Assembly (NCBI GenBank): GCA_003864495.1
Contig: ML133442.1
Span: forward strand, 1,181,731 to 1,245,730
Direction of reading: 5' to 3'
From: Nemopilema nomurai
Lineage: Eukaryota; Cnidaria; Scyphozoa; Rhizostomeae; Rhizostomatidae
DNA length: 64,000 nt
This document shows positions 48,901 to 58,409 of this stretch, in pieces; position 1 is the first letter of the stretch; each line of letters opens with the position of its first letter. Made by a program: the position numbers and the translations under genes. The notes below the pieces were generated by a model. The model saw only the letters and a program-made list of their open reading frames with translations, was not told the origin of the DNA and ran no database searches.

Positions 48901-51900
48901 GACGTGAAGTTATGGACACGCGCAGCGTTTCGTAATATTTACATCCCGTTTCTACGTACTGAAACTTTAGATTAGCTATGGAGCCAGGTAACAAAACCAA
49001 GGTTCGTGGTGGTCTACGATGTGTTGTACACACTCTAGACAATAAAAAGCTGTTGTAATGACAGTTATACCAAGGGTTTAAACACTCATCGCTTTCCAAA
49101 GGACCCTACTGTACGCCGGCAGTGAACTAAATTTGTTAGAAAGCGTAGGCCAAATTTTGACCAAAGCTACTTTTCAAACCCCGTCCTTTGCTCAGATCAT
49201 TTTGAACCAGGTTGCTATACAAGGAGCGTAGCTAGTCTACTAGAGGGGGACGACGTTTCACAAACAAAAGGTTTTTACAACGAGATGCTGTTCTGGCATT
49301 ATACGTTCTGGCATTATACGTTCTGGCATTATACGTTCTGGCATTATACCAGAAATGAAGGAAATTCAACCTCTTAGTCTAAACGGGAAAAAAGAAGGGT
49401 AAGATTTAATTTGTTTGCCTACTTCATTTTCAATATATTCCTTTAATTAATGTGTAAATAAAGCAAAATATACGATACATAAAATGACAAGGTTAACTAC
49501 AATATATAAACGTGGAGCTCGTGTTTAAATCTTCCCCCTCAAAATAAGTAGATTGGGTACAACAGAATAAAAGTAAACACAACTCGCTACTTTTTGTCTA
49601 TTTAAACAAAACAATTGGTTTTATCAAAATCTCAACGTGATAAAAGTTTTCATAACAAACAATTGGTGTTTATTGTGACATATTTTTAGAATGTTGGCAT
49701 TGCAATTAAAAAACAACATTTTGTATCTTCTACAAAGTCGAGCCCTTCCAATTTGAAGGTTTACAAAATACATATATGCATATAGAACATTTATCAAATT
49801 GTATAGATTCACCCAGGGCGCAGCCAAAAGGATTAGTTCTTGCTGACAAAAAGGGTGTATCTCACTCATTAAGGGTGTGGTCAAGATAAATACTCTCATA
49901 TAAAGGCTGCTTTTATGTGTTTCTGTTTCAAATGTTAGTATGTTATAATTGTTGCAAAAAAGTTACAGGTAGAGTATCCAGCAAGTTTCCTGGCAAAAAT
50001 AACCAATGTAGGGGGGGGGGTACCACACCTACCAAACCCCCTTTGGTGGCGTCCCTGGATTCCATAAATGTAGTGGCCCAAATTCACATTCTGTTTTTCA
50101 GGGTGTAAGAGATACAATACAATGTGGCTTCTGTTGCGGATACACAAATGGAACTATTCAAGAGCAATTATTCGACGAAGCAACATCTTCTAAAACTGAT
50201 AAATGGCAGACAGTCTTTACAGAAACCAGCATGGAAGCAACTTCATTTCCAGATGTGTCAAGTTTAGCCTGTCAAGATTGCAAGGTGAAAACCTTGAGAT
50301 TGAAAAACTTGAGTGAATCGCCAAAATCTGAAAATAATTAGACAGAAAAGGAAATTAACAAGTCAAAATAATGTAAGTTCGCTTTGCACAATAACATTTG
50401 CTGATATGCCAAATTTAAATTCCATTTCATTTCCATATAAATTACTTTTTGTAACCCTTTTCTCATTTATGCTTTGTTTGTAGGCAATCAATTATCTATA
50501 ATGTAAAATAAAGAAATTCAGCGAGTCAAAACAAGGACAGCCAACTAAGCCCAGGAAAAACAGGAAGACAGTTGAAGAGGAAGACAGTGATTCTGATTCC
50601 TACAAAAGTTTGCTGAAAATGATGAGGAGTGGAATCCAGAAAGAGATGAGGATGAATTTGAAGACAGAGAAGAATAATTTTAAATGAGGGAGAAATAGAA
50701 TGTGTGAAAATTATGACTATGAAAGAGTAACCAATGAAACAAGAGGAAACATTAGGTAAAACTATCATGATGACATCATTGCATAATTATATGATAGAAA
50801 AGGTATGAACAAGTCACATAATAGGTAATATTATCCACCAAACTGTAATACTTTAATACTGTAATACTGGGGAGATTTGACAACTTGTTGAACTTGTAAA
50901 CAAAAGAAAATCCATGGTAGAAATGATTACAGCTCTCAAATATCTGATTAAGATAAAACTGCCAAAACTATTTCCTTTCAAAACTATCAATCATATACAT
51001 GACTTGCTTCATTAAATAAGATGATTTGTTTTGTTACTTACTCGTGTAGGCTTGCCTTCCTGTGATACTCCCCTGTCTGTCCCTTCGCAGTGGGCCAACA
51101 TTCCGAAACACAGTTGTATTTGACATGGCAATGAATCTTCATGTTGTGCAATACATATTTGTTCAATGCTTTCGTCCAATACAAGTTAACCCAGTGCAGC
51201 ATCTGCACTCCAAAGCACCAACAAGATGATAAACTTCATATTTTCAACATCTACACCTGCAAAAAAAAGCCATAATGCCATAGTCATAATCAATTAAGTT
51301 TACGATGGTGCGACCCTCCGGGCCTGGCCTAGGCACTGTACATGACGCTTGCTAATTTCGATTGATACCTACAGTATTTAGACATCATTTAAACTAAAGA
51401 TAACGAGTTTTAAAACATATATGCGACATTTTATGGAATAACTTACCATGAACTAACTTCTGTTTTTTGTTCGTATCGCTCTCGCAAAATTGCCGGGGTT
51501 AGGCCGTCGTGACATAGGTTATCCTCGTCGCTACTTGATTCCGTGTCTGCCGAATTGGTATGGCCTGGCAGGAACACAGTAAACAGCAACTGTCCCCTCT
51601 TCTTCTTCGGAAACTCCTAAGCTAGTGTCACTTTCGTCCAATATGGTGAGAATTGAAATTCAAAAACTAAACATGCGATCGCCAACTCTGCCAGAAAATT
51701 TGTTGTCCTCGAATCATGAACATGCGCGCTTCGTGTCCATAACTTTACGTCACAGCTCGCTAGTGTCTAGTCCCCCTTCGCCATTTTTTGGTTGAAAAAT
51801 TATTGTCAGTTTAGCGGTGTTTAAGTTTGTTTTTAATAGTCTTCTTGCTTGAAATAGCTAATGCGAACTATTTTTCCTACACAATTGTGGGTGGAGAAAT

Positions 51901-54900
51901 CGATTAAACGAATAAAAAAAATGGTTTCATTTCCTCTTTAAGTAACTTCATACAAAATTACACGAAATAAGGCCGCAAAAAGGAACGCAAGTGTTCATAG
52001 GAGAACTAAATCGTCCTGTTTCGTTATTCGGAACACTTTTCAAAGTGGTCCGTTTTTGGAACTGAACGGAACGCTTTTCATCTTTCACGTGTGAGCACTT
52101 GCAAAAATACTTCGCTTCACGGGCCAGTCCACATCGTTCCGTTCCGTCCTCGTGTGAACGGGGCCTACGTACTTAATACGACGGCGGGGCATGGCGCGAC
52201 ATAGCTAACCAAATGATACCGGTCACGCCCTCCTTCTGGATACCATATTGGCGTGCTCAAACCGGTATGGCTATGCAGCTGAGTGATATTCAGAAGAAAT
52301 TCAAACTTACTTCACACCACCACTGACAGTGAAGGAATGCAAAACAAAGAGAGCAAATTGGTTCTGAATGAAAATCGACTTTGTGAAATTCATTTGGGGC
52401 ATTTTCCTACGCTTGCACACTCGCATGGAGCGCCAGACGAAAAAAACCTTATGTTATGTTTACGCTATTTCTTGCTAGTTTGAAGTTTTGAACCAAGAAA
52501 CATTTGTTCCCCTAACTACCAATGTTTCAAATATATCTTCCAATCCATAATAATGAACATTGAACTCCAACATTTCGGGGGCGGATAAGCTCCAAAATGC
52601 TAATTTAAGGTTTTTAGCAAAAAATAAGAGAGAAATGAAAAACGGATAACATAAAAGACGGGAGAACTGAAAAAACTAAATGCTGTTATCAGGCGTTAAC
52701 ATAAAAAGGTCAATAACATCGATTTGGAGAATCACTAACAAATTTGCTCGGGCCGTGGAAGTTTCATGCAGGTGATGCAGATAATCCTTTGACTAGACTA
52801 GCCCTGATTTATGGTTACACCAGTCATTTAGCATTAGTGCGGTTTCTTCTCAGCTGATAATGATGCATCGTACAGCTAGCACCTCTAACAAATCTTAAAA
52901 TTCGAATGCGCGAAACAATATGAGCTGAAAATTTGAAAAGTACATTGCCACCACATGAGCACTTTCATATTTCCAGACAAGGTGAGATAGTTTGGGAGAA
53001 TACACTAACTGGTTGGAGGATGATACCCAAACGAGGGCTGCAATTCAAGTGTTTGATGGCCTTTGGTAGCCTATGTGGTAAAAATCATACCTCTTCTTGC
53101 TCCTCCCGTGAAAATCCATCTTCATCTTCTTCTTCTTCCCCGTTTTCTCCATCTTCCTCGTCTTCTTCCTCCAAAGCTGGCTCTTCCACTTCTTCTGGAG
53201 GATTGTACCTTTCCTCTGTGTAAATCACATTAGTCAGAGGATCAACTTTGAATCCCCTTCGACGGGTGAGCAAATCTTCATCGGTAATCTGAAATGACGG
53301 CGACAAATCAAAAACATGTTGAAGAATCAAAAATTATCGCACTGTCTTTAATTCTTGAAACATGTAAGAATAAATAGTCCTTGATACATAACTAAGCGGT
53401 TAATTGCCTTTTGTATCAATCAAACAAGTAAATAGGTCCTGTAACAAAATGTGCTTAATCAAAATGATAGATTTTCAATAAACAAGTCTCATTTTCGGCT
53501 TCTATGACTAGTTAAAACTAGGGACAATTTATTCGGCCATTTTTCGCTGCCTTACGTGGGTTTACCAAGAATATGAGAGGTTAAACCAAGGCAAATAACT
53601 TACCCTTAAATTGATAATGAAGTCAGGTGGCAAGGGTAATCTCTTTATGAATTCGAATTGATCGTGAATGGACATGTACTCTTCTGAAGTGCATGGGAAG
53701 TCGTCTAGTACGTAACCTACATAGAAGAGCCAATTCAAAGTGTGAGAAACATCACATTTCAACTCTCTAACAGGGGTGGCTCTATAAGGGCCATTCCAGT
53801 GCCGCCCGGCCAGCAGTGCACAAATAATGTGAAGAAATGCTACATGATAGAGGGCTTCAGATAAATGCACGTAGCAAATGTATGTGTTTTGCATAAACAT
53901 AGGCAAAAATTGCACAAGGGGTTCTTTCCAATGACCATGCAAGCCTCAATGATACCGTTCAAGCGTTCAAGCCTTTTGGGCAGAAGGTTCCTAGCTTTCA
54001 CAACATCGATAATGATAAAATACACCAGCACTTACCATAATGTGATACTTCAGGTGACTTTAGCCTCTCTTCTAAAATTCTCAAAGTTAATTCTTCCGAG
54101 AGATTTTCTCCCTTGTAGAGAATTTCTTGTGCCTGAACATTGTATGAGAAAATAGGTATGTGGTTGCGATGAAAAAAAGTACGGCAAAACCGGGGGTAAA
54201 AGTATTCTATTTTATTTTGCTCAGTATGATTTTAATTATGACTATGATTTAACTATTAAGATATTCAGGGGGTAACTGCCTTTACTAAGCCCTTTCATGA
54301 GCAATACATTTTGATCACCTTAGATGGTTTTTGATGATGCCTAAGCCCTTATAACGCCCCCTAAAGACATGGCAAGCATTGGAATCTTTGAAAATACCAC
54401 TTGATTGAAACTTTCATACAACTAAAGATTCTAAAACGAAAAGGTATTATGGAACTTCGGAATGTATAACTTCATGAGGAATCCTTTAAAACCAGAGAAG
54501 CTAAACAACAAGTCAATGTTAAAGAAGCAGAAGGAAAGTAAAAATGAAACAGCTTGATGACAAAAATCACACTCAGGAAAGGAAGCTTACAAGTGCAAAA
54601 TTGCACATATGAATATCAAGAAACATTTAGATAGGAGATTTTACCAAAACAATGAGGACAAGAACAAATATGCTTCAGAACAAAGAAATTTTTCAATTTT
54701 AGAGCATCAGAAAGACAACAGAGACAACATGGAAATTTTAAAGATCTGCATGAGTCACAATTCCCATTTTGTATGAGACAATTTTTTGTGGATGCAAGTT
54801 AATGGATGAATGACTTACATTTTGACACAATAGAATAATGATCTTCAGACTATATTGGAGAAAATTCAGGTATGTGCATATGGGTGAATTCTCAATGCAG

Positions 54901-56833
54901 CTGATTTGATCAGGCAATACAAATAAGTAGCCAAATTTTGAAATATTGCAAGAAATTGGCATAATTTATAAAAAAATCAAATAACTTTAAAAAAATGCAT
55001 GAGTAACCTGCTTTCCCAAATCTGTCTGCAGTTCAATCGCTTGAGCAATGCTGTTGGGTGCTACAAGACAAGGCAATGACAAGGGGCAATTAGATTCATT
55101 TTACATCAAATCTTGCCATTGGCTTTTTCCAATTGTGTATAGATACATCTCTTAGCATTTGAGAAAATTTAGCATAAATCTTATAATCTAATTAATTTAG
55201 CATTCTTTCATGTGATGGGACTGTGATGCCTAACAACTTGAATGAATGAAAGAAGACATGGGTATGAATGAAAGGAAAGGTTTACCAAGCAACTTGATGG
55301 TACCAATTTGCTTTAGATGATGATGTAAAAATTATCTATTTTTGTTTCAAACTGCCTCATTTCTAATAAATACAATTTTCATATGGCACTAAGGCAGAAA
55401 TTTTATTATGTTACAATTAACAAAGAAATTTTTTCAAAACATTACAATAAAACTTTTTTATTAACAGGAATAATATGAAATCTAATATTGCTAATATTTT
55501 CTATAAATTTTAATTGATGCGAGGTGACAGTGTCCTTCTTATATAGCATTAACTTACCATTTACAAACTGGCATTTCCATGTTCTTGCTAGGTTTTTGCA
55601 AATTGTAGTTTTTCCTGATCCCTGTAAATTTTTATTGTCTTAATAAAACTTTGAGAACTGGACCATATAAAATCTGCACTTCAAAACTGCATCAGTACTT
55701 GATCCAAGAAGAGGACATGATATATTCTTTGAAACAGACAAATTATATTCAGCAAATTTCCCTTACACAAAAACTTGGTCATGTCACATAAACATGAATT
55801 TTGAAACAGACTCATTGGATGGGTAAAGTATTTCATATCAACTAAAGACGTTTCATGATACTAGATTCAACTTTATTTGAATCAAGTTTGAGTTTGAATA
55901 GGCATTGCATATAGTTATCAAATCAGTCAAGATGACATCTGCTATAGATTATACAAGAAACTAGGTTAGCTGTCTTAACTGTAACAATATAGCATAGTTG
56001 GTAGTAATTGATAATGTATGTTTCTGTAAGGTAAACTGACATGTAGGATTTGTGCGTTGCAGATCCAAATAGGATTGGAATTTGACAAAAGGTATATTAT
56101 TGTCTTTCTTTCTGTTGAGCCTATCTTTGACCTCCATTCAACTAAGGTTTTGAAGATACTCAATCCTTCTATAAAATCTAAAAAAACTTACAGGTTTACC
56201 AAACACAATGAAGCAAGATGGTTTTGATAATAAGAACTTTCTCTCCGCCTAAAAAGAACAAGACATATTGTAGCTTTAAAAAGTCAACAATGAATTCAAA
56301 TAATTTGGCAATTAATTACAGATTTGTTTTTAGCAGAAATCGTATGCTAAATCACTTTAAGCGTATAAACCTGACGTAATAAATTCCACTAAGACCTATA
56401 TGACGAAATGTTGACTTTCAACTACTTGCATAACATCAAAGAATGCATTCAATTATTGCACCTCAGACATAACATAGACATGGTTGCACTTCAAATGTTT
56501 TCAGTTGGAAATAATTTTTTATGCATTGGAACATTTGATGCAGTTATTATGACAAATCAGATTCTTTCGAATGCATAAACAATTTGCAAATGATTTGTCG
56601 CGGAATTGCCTGTTCCTGGGTGTTTTATTGCCGTATTTCTTTATGAACATAATAGATGGCGTGTCAAAAGTTCGGTTTGTAAAATGGTTCGCATTTGTTA
56701 TCAATGATTTTTACAAAAAATTGATAAGATTTAGGCCAGTCCGTACCTCATCTTCGTCGAAAGGATCAATCTCTTCTTCAATTGATGATCTTTGACTGGA
56801 AATGGCCGACGTTGGTCGTCTGTCCTTCTTCAT
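27961..56833 (-). CDS. AK9: Adenylate kinase 9, 31 exons
   Basis: Seen: exons (gene order) 56833-56747, 56248-56192, 55621-55558, 55060-55008, 54132-54036, 53716-53604, 53288-53091, 43186-43049, 41402-41328, 40863-40619, 40346-40166, 39718-39556, 39390-39059, 38607-38465, 37883-37726, 37543-37316, 37129-36813, 36724-36490, 35993-35822, 35485-35266, 34974-34906, 34564-34331, 34086-33868, 33466-33256, 33148-32947, 32571-32425, 31886-31669, 31087-30721, 30395-30297, 29114-28897, 28361-27961. Phases agree throughout and total 5661 nt (1886 codons plus stop), close to the roughly 1900 aa of vertebrate AK9. Four P-loops occur: GKPGSGKTT (~46), VGPPLSGKTT (~414), LGAKGSGKT (~892), IGPPKSGKTS (~1328). 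AK landmarks follow (GYVLDDFP, GRWILDNFP, GFILEGFPRNPDEA, GYVLDGYPVTD), and Glu-rich linkers separate modules. C-terminal KAACIADLCITP is AK9-specific. Known: AK9 phosphorylates (d)NMPs and is linked to sperm flagella. Odd: exon 9 ends at a GC donor; intron 7 holds other genes. Confidence 0.93.
31131..31286. repeat. 11-bp minisatellite in an AK9 intron
   Basis: About 14 copies of an ATGATAATGTC unit with single-base variants, just upstream (minus sense) of exon 28. Homologous units probably vary in number. Confidence 0.9.
33256..33466 (-). other. AK9 module 4 P-loop (exon 24)
   Basis: The exon encodes YRQHVYFFSSEENREKFMLY, then IRLAVIGPPKSGKTS. The next exon (33148-32947) continues LSNRFVKEYGVMRLSAGEAL, and exon 32571-32425 supplies GYVLDGYPVTDVP. 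This is the last complete kinase module; the remaining exons encode the AK9 C-terminal region. Confidence 0.92.
36490..36724 (-). other. AK9 module 3 P-loop (exon 18)
   Basis: The exon reads PPALRLVILGAKGSGKTLVG followed by RELAKKFGVFHVSFKDRMQE. Its partner motif, STGFILEGFPRNPDEARYLT, is in exon 35485-35266, after the linker exon 35993-35822. Confidence 0.93.
40166..40346 (-). other. AK9 module 2 P-loop (exon 11)
   Basis: The exon reads MDALEKFMRNPRRYIMSPMP, then CKLCIVGPPLSGKTTLAKRI. The partner substrate-binding motif GRWILDNFPHTREQ is in exon 37883-37726. A 332-nt Glu/Asp-rich linker exon (39390-39059) sits between. Confidence 0.93.
41522..42347. mobile_element. Foldback MITE of the GTTTACACG family, 826 bp, TGA target duplication
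   Basis: The left end GACCCTGTTTACACGAGGGA and right end CCCGTGTAAACAAGGTC are inverted repeats, and both subterminal regions carry GGAACCGTTCC. TGA occurs immediately outside each end (41519-41521 and 42348-42350), a 3-bp target-site duplication. It has no transposase and lies in AK9 intron 9 (exons 9/8), with another repeat inside. Confidence 0.8.
41800..42145. mobile_element. Nested G-rich repeat inside the 41.5-kb MITE
   Basis: Several copies of GGGCTTATTCGAGGG-like sequence end in GAGGATTTACGGTA. It resembles a second MITE or satellite that entered the foldback element; its left end is too decayed to place exactly. Confidence 0.5.
44143..44292. mobile_element. 150-bp MITE with CCGTAATGC terminal inverted repeats
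   Basis: CCGTAATGCTTCGATTAAAC at the left and GTTTAATTTAGCATTACGG at the right are imperfect complements of about 20 bp. It is located in AK9 intron 7. No coding capacity. Confidence 0.7.
45191..45257. repeat. 20-bp tandem repeat, 3.3 copies
   Basis: Unit CATTATGCAATATTCATAGC at 45191, 45211 and 45231 with a partial fourth copy. The copies are identical, so recent expansion is likely. Confidence 0.9.
45918..47384 (-). CDS. STEAP-like: STEAP-family metalloreductase, single exon, nested in AK9 intron 7
   Basis: 488 aa, uninterrupted. The N-terminal half is an F420H2:NADP+-oxidoreductase-like NADPH domain: CIIGYGNYGRAFAARL with GxGxxG at 54-59, then VIGSRSP (75-80), VVLLSIPAHAY (105-115), VVKAFNTVSGWAM (158-170). 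The C-terminal half is a six-helix ferric-reductase domain starting near residue 232; likely haem-ligand histidines are H329 (FAGMHACMS) and H418 (FAFLHVTVY), with the family motif GITSLPSV (384-391) between. Known: STEAP2-4 reduce Fe(III) and Cu(II) across membranes using NADPH, FAD and one haem b; STEAP1 lacks the NADPH domain, so this resembles STEAP2-4. The start ATG at 47384 has a favourable context (CAAAATGG). Human STEAP genes have several exons, so an intronless copy suggests a retrogene, though all domains remain intact. Confidence 0.93.
   Translation of the reverse strand: MESGLAQELMPLNPVDPNSNKVENDGVERSANCFSHQNNCDQSAQHHNTICIIGYGNYGRAFAARLDAVGIPFVIGSRSPQRHAGDADLAGRIATYSDAASQADVVLLSIPAHAYDASKFDLQHCLKDKIVIDVSNAESASDECHALRLAALLPSSRVVKAFNTVSGWAMENDIYGASRNVFVCGDDAPGRRVVMQIAQDMGFTAVDRGHLRAAKVLEKVPLRLFPSWRTASLITLCLLTIEMIYYYVRELLSEAPAKVARNVSLYHSNRLLCWTALWLLSLVYLPGCIAGLIQLHRGTKYSRFPLWFDSWMKSRKELGLFALAFAGMHACMSCLALAGEYVKYMSQVVPIPGTSQFVYFHFHWNAEVSLLFAVLAMTLFIILGITSLPSVNQVMSWKEWDFVQSKLGYLLLLFAFLHVTVYAFGVYDPANFKFWPYGVPPAVFFQPLLPGLVLFLKVVLTLPCVASHLRKIRQGWERKSSPRDVSLA
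47617..47830. mobile_element. 214-bp hairpin MITE with TAA target duplication
   Basis: The left end AACCCACCACAGACTTTTGT and right end CAAGGCAGATTTTTGTC (read inward from the right on the other strand) form imperfect inverted repeats; GACAAA/TTTGTC blocks recur throughout. TAA flanks both sides (47614-47616, 47831-47833). It lies about 230 bp upstream of the STEAP start codon and could affect its promoter. Confidence 0.72.
48975..49225 (+). pseudogene. Dead THAP zinc-finger domain inside the TTAA transposon
   Basis: Plus-strand translation gives THRFPKDPTVRRQ, then a stop where the invariant THAP Trp would be (TGA instead of TGG), then FVRKRRPNF, LCSDHFEPGCYTR. HRFPKD and CSxHF are THAP landmarks. 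The upstream C-x-C part needs a frame change (RCVV, SCCN). THAP domains are DNA-binding fingers often found in transposases. Confidence 0.6.
49290..49349. repeat. 15-bp tandem repeat, four identical copies
   Basis: Unit GTTCTGGCATTATAC repeated four times exactly, inside the TTAA transposon just after the THAP relic. Confidence 0.93.
51040..51215 (-). pseudogene. Cys-rich fragment (CRCC...C...H), possible P2X7-ballast-like relic
   Basis: Minus-strand frames give ECRCCTGLTCIGRK and, one frame over, DESIEQICIAQHEDSLPCQ, then (first frame) NVGPLRRDRQG. A CxCC pair followed by a (C)I(A/T)xHE segment resembles the zinc-binding ballast (P2RX7_C) domain that is abundant in invertebrate mobile elements. 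It is broken by stops and frame changes. Low certainty. Confidence 0.25.
52000..52168. mobile_element. Partial GTTTACACG-type MITE end
   Basis: The right end CGTCCTCGTGTGAACGGGGCC and repeated GGAAC/GTTCC boxes (52040-52150) match the MITE family at 13981 and 41522, but a matching left end could not be found, so the element is truncated or rearranged. Confidence 0.4.
55558..56248 (-). other. AK9 module 1 P-loop (exons 2-3)
   Basis: Exon 56248-56192 ends SCFIVFGKP; exon 55621-55558 begins GSGKTTICKNLARTW. The Walker A loop is therefore split by an intron between Pro and Gly. The matching AK motif GYVLDDFP lies across the 54036/53716 junction. Confidence 0.93.
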
Positions 56834-56979
56834 TTTACAGGTTCGACAAATTGCTTACAAAATATTTTTGATAATAGCTTCTTGCATTCACTAAAGGTCA
56901 ACTTAAATCAAATTATCTGATCAACTCGATACATCGTGCGGTTTTTCTGATCGAGTGCCATTTTGTGTACAGGTAAGGT

Positions 56980-56993
56980 GTTGTCATGGCGAC
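56980..56993 (+). promoter_or_regulatory. RFX-type X-box upstream of AK9
   Basis: GTTGTCATGGCGAC fits the RFX X-box consensus RYYNYY-N2-RRNRAC at every constrained position. It lies 147-160 nt upstream of the AK9 ATG, the distance typical for ciliary X-boxes. RFX factors drive ciliary genes in animals, and AK9 has a role in motile-cilium or flagellum biology. Binding is inferred, not shown. Confidence 0.5.
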
Positions 56994-58409
56994 ATATCGT
57001 GAGATTCAGTTAAAGGCTTTATACAGGGATACAAGGGAATGTTTTGAATGCATGAAATAGGGAAGTACATACCAGAAGCTTTTCAGCAATTCTGCGGAAT
57101 CACCTTTCATTTATGAACTTAAACTAGTCTTTTATGAACGAATCCTAGTGTACCTATGTATATTTTTGTTTTATGAAAAAGGTTGCGAAGTCTCATTCTC
57201 TTAGTTTTTCACGATTGCTACACTTGAAAGCTGCCCCACCGTCTCTCTATGCGAAAAAGAATTATTGCATTTTCACACGGAAACAGCTTATTTTTTAACA
57301 AAATTTTCGCGAGAAGGCTATCTCCATTCATTACTACATCCCATCCCCTCTGCTGCTATAATATCAAAGAAAAAGCACCTGAGCTTTCTAATTTCTTATT
57401 GGAAAGGTACTTTTCATTGAAAGGTACTTTCTTCCTCTCCCCACCATTCATCACCACTGTTTTAACATGAATTCTCCGCACCTAATTCTTTCCTAAAAAT
57501 CAATTATCATTTTTGATAGGCATCGTATTTATTTTGTTAAATTTTGCCCTGGTGATGCATCTTTAGCCATTTAAGAAGGTTCAATTTCAAAAGTTTTCTT
57601 TTGCATCGGTCTACTTATGTTACTAAAATCGATTCTTAGCCCTCACAGGCTCAATTTCGTGGCGCCACTAGAATTCTGAAAATATTTGGCGCCCCTGTTA
57701 CCAGCAACTACTTTGCCTACTTTGTTGGGCCCCATTAACTTTGGGCCTAGGGCCCCGGCAGTAGCAAATGTGGTCCTCAAATCAAATCAAACTTCATTCA
57801 AAAACAAATTTTAATAAAGTTTACGAAGATAACTAACAATTATAAAGTTTATTGTTTGATTACAATTTCCATTAATAGTTGCCAAAGACATTGAGAAAAG
57901 CCCAGAGTTTTCTGGCCGGTCCAGTGTCTTTCTTATTGATTAGCTAATACAATGAGTACAGGAGCATTAAAGTGTGAATAAGATATATACTTGTAAATGA
58001 AAAAGACCAAGACTGCGGGTATATTTTATAAAGTTTGATTTAATTTTGTTGCCACGTTGCCATTGGGATGGCGCTAACTGGACAAAACTGCACATGTGAC
58101 TGTAACACGCAACTGAAAAAACTTACAAAATTATAAACACGTTGCAGTCAGTGCAAGCCGCGCTTCAGAACTGCAAAAAATGGAGCAGATATTTACAGTA
58201 GTATAGCAAATGCTACGCAAAGGGTACTCTATACTTGTTTGAAAGGTGCGAAGCTTTAAATATGACTTCAAAGAATAAATACAATAAATATTAACACGAA
58301 CATGACTTCAAAAATTAGAACCTAACTAGACTGCCTCCTATCTTGTGAGAAGCTTGGGTTACTATGGTAATACAAAGAGTGTTTTTTTATGATTAAAGGT
58401 TCTGAATCG
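56994..58409. other. Intergenic region between AK9 and glycosyltransferase-like copy B
   Basis: AT-rich; no gene seen. It includes the distal AK9 promoter and GGCGCC/GGGCCC-rich sequence at 57655-57770 of unknown nature. The 58010-58400 part presumably holds the 3' flank of copy B; it does not resemble the 3' flank of copy A. Confidence 0.5.

Larger units (their letters stand above)
48715..51937. mobile_element. 3.2-kb TTAA-flanked DNA transposon relic, Kolobok-like
   Basis: The termini AGAGGAAATGAAACCA and TGGTTTCATTTCCTCT are exact complements, each directly flanked by TTAA (48711-48714 and 51938-51941). Inner subterminal repeats also match in inverted orientation (TGTGACGTGAAGTTATGGAC near 48897 and its counterpart near 51750). 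TTAA target duplications occur in piggyBac and Kolobok superfamilies. Purine-rich AGAGG termini and an internal THAP-like sequence favour Kolobok, but the superfamily call is inference because no DDE transposase frame survives. Confidence 0.75.
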
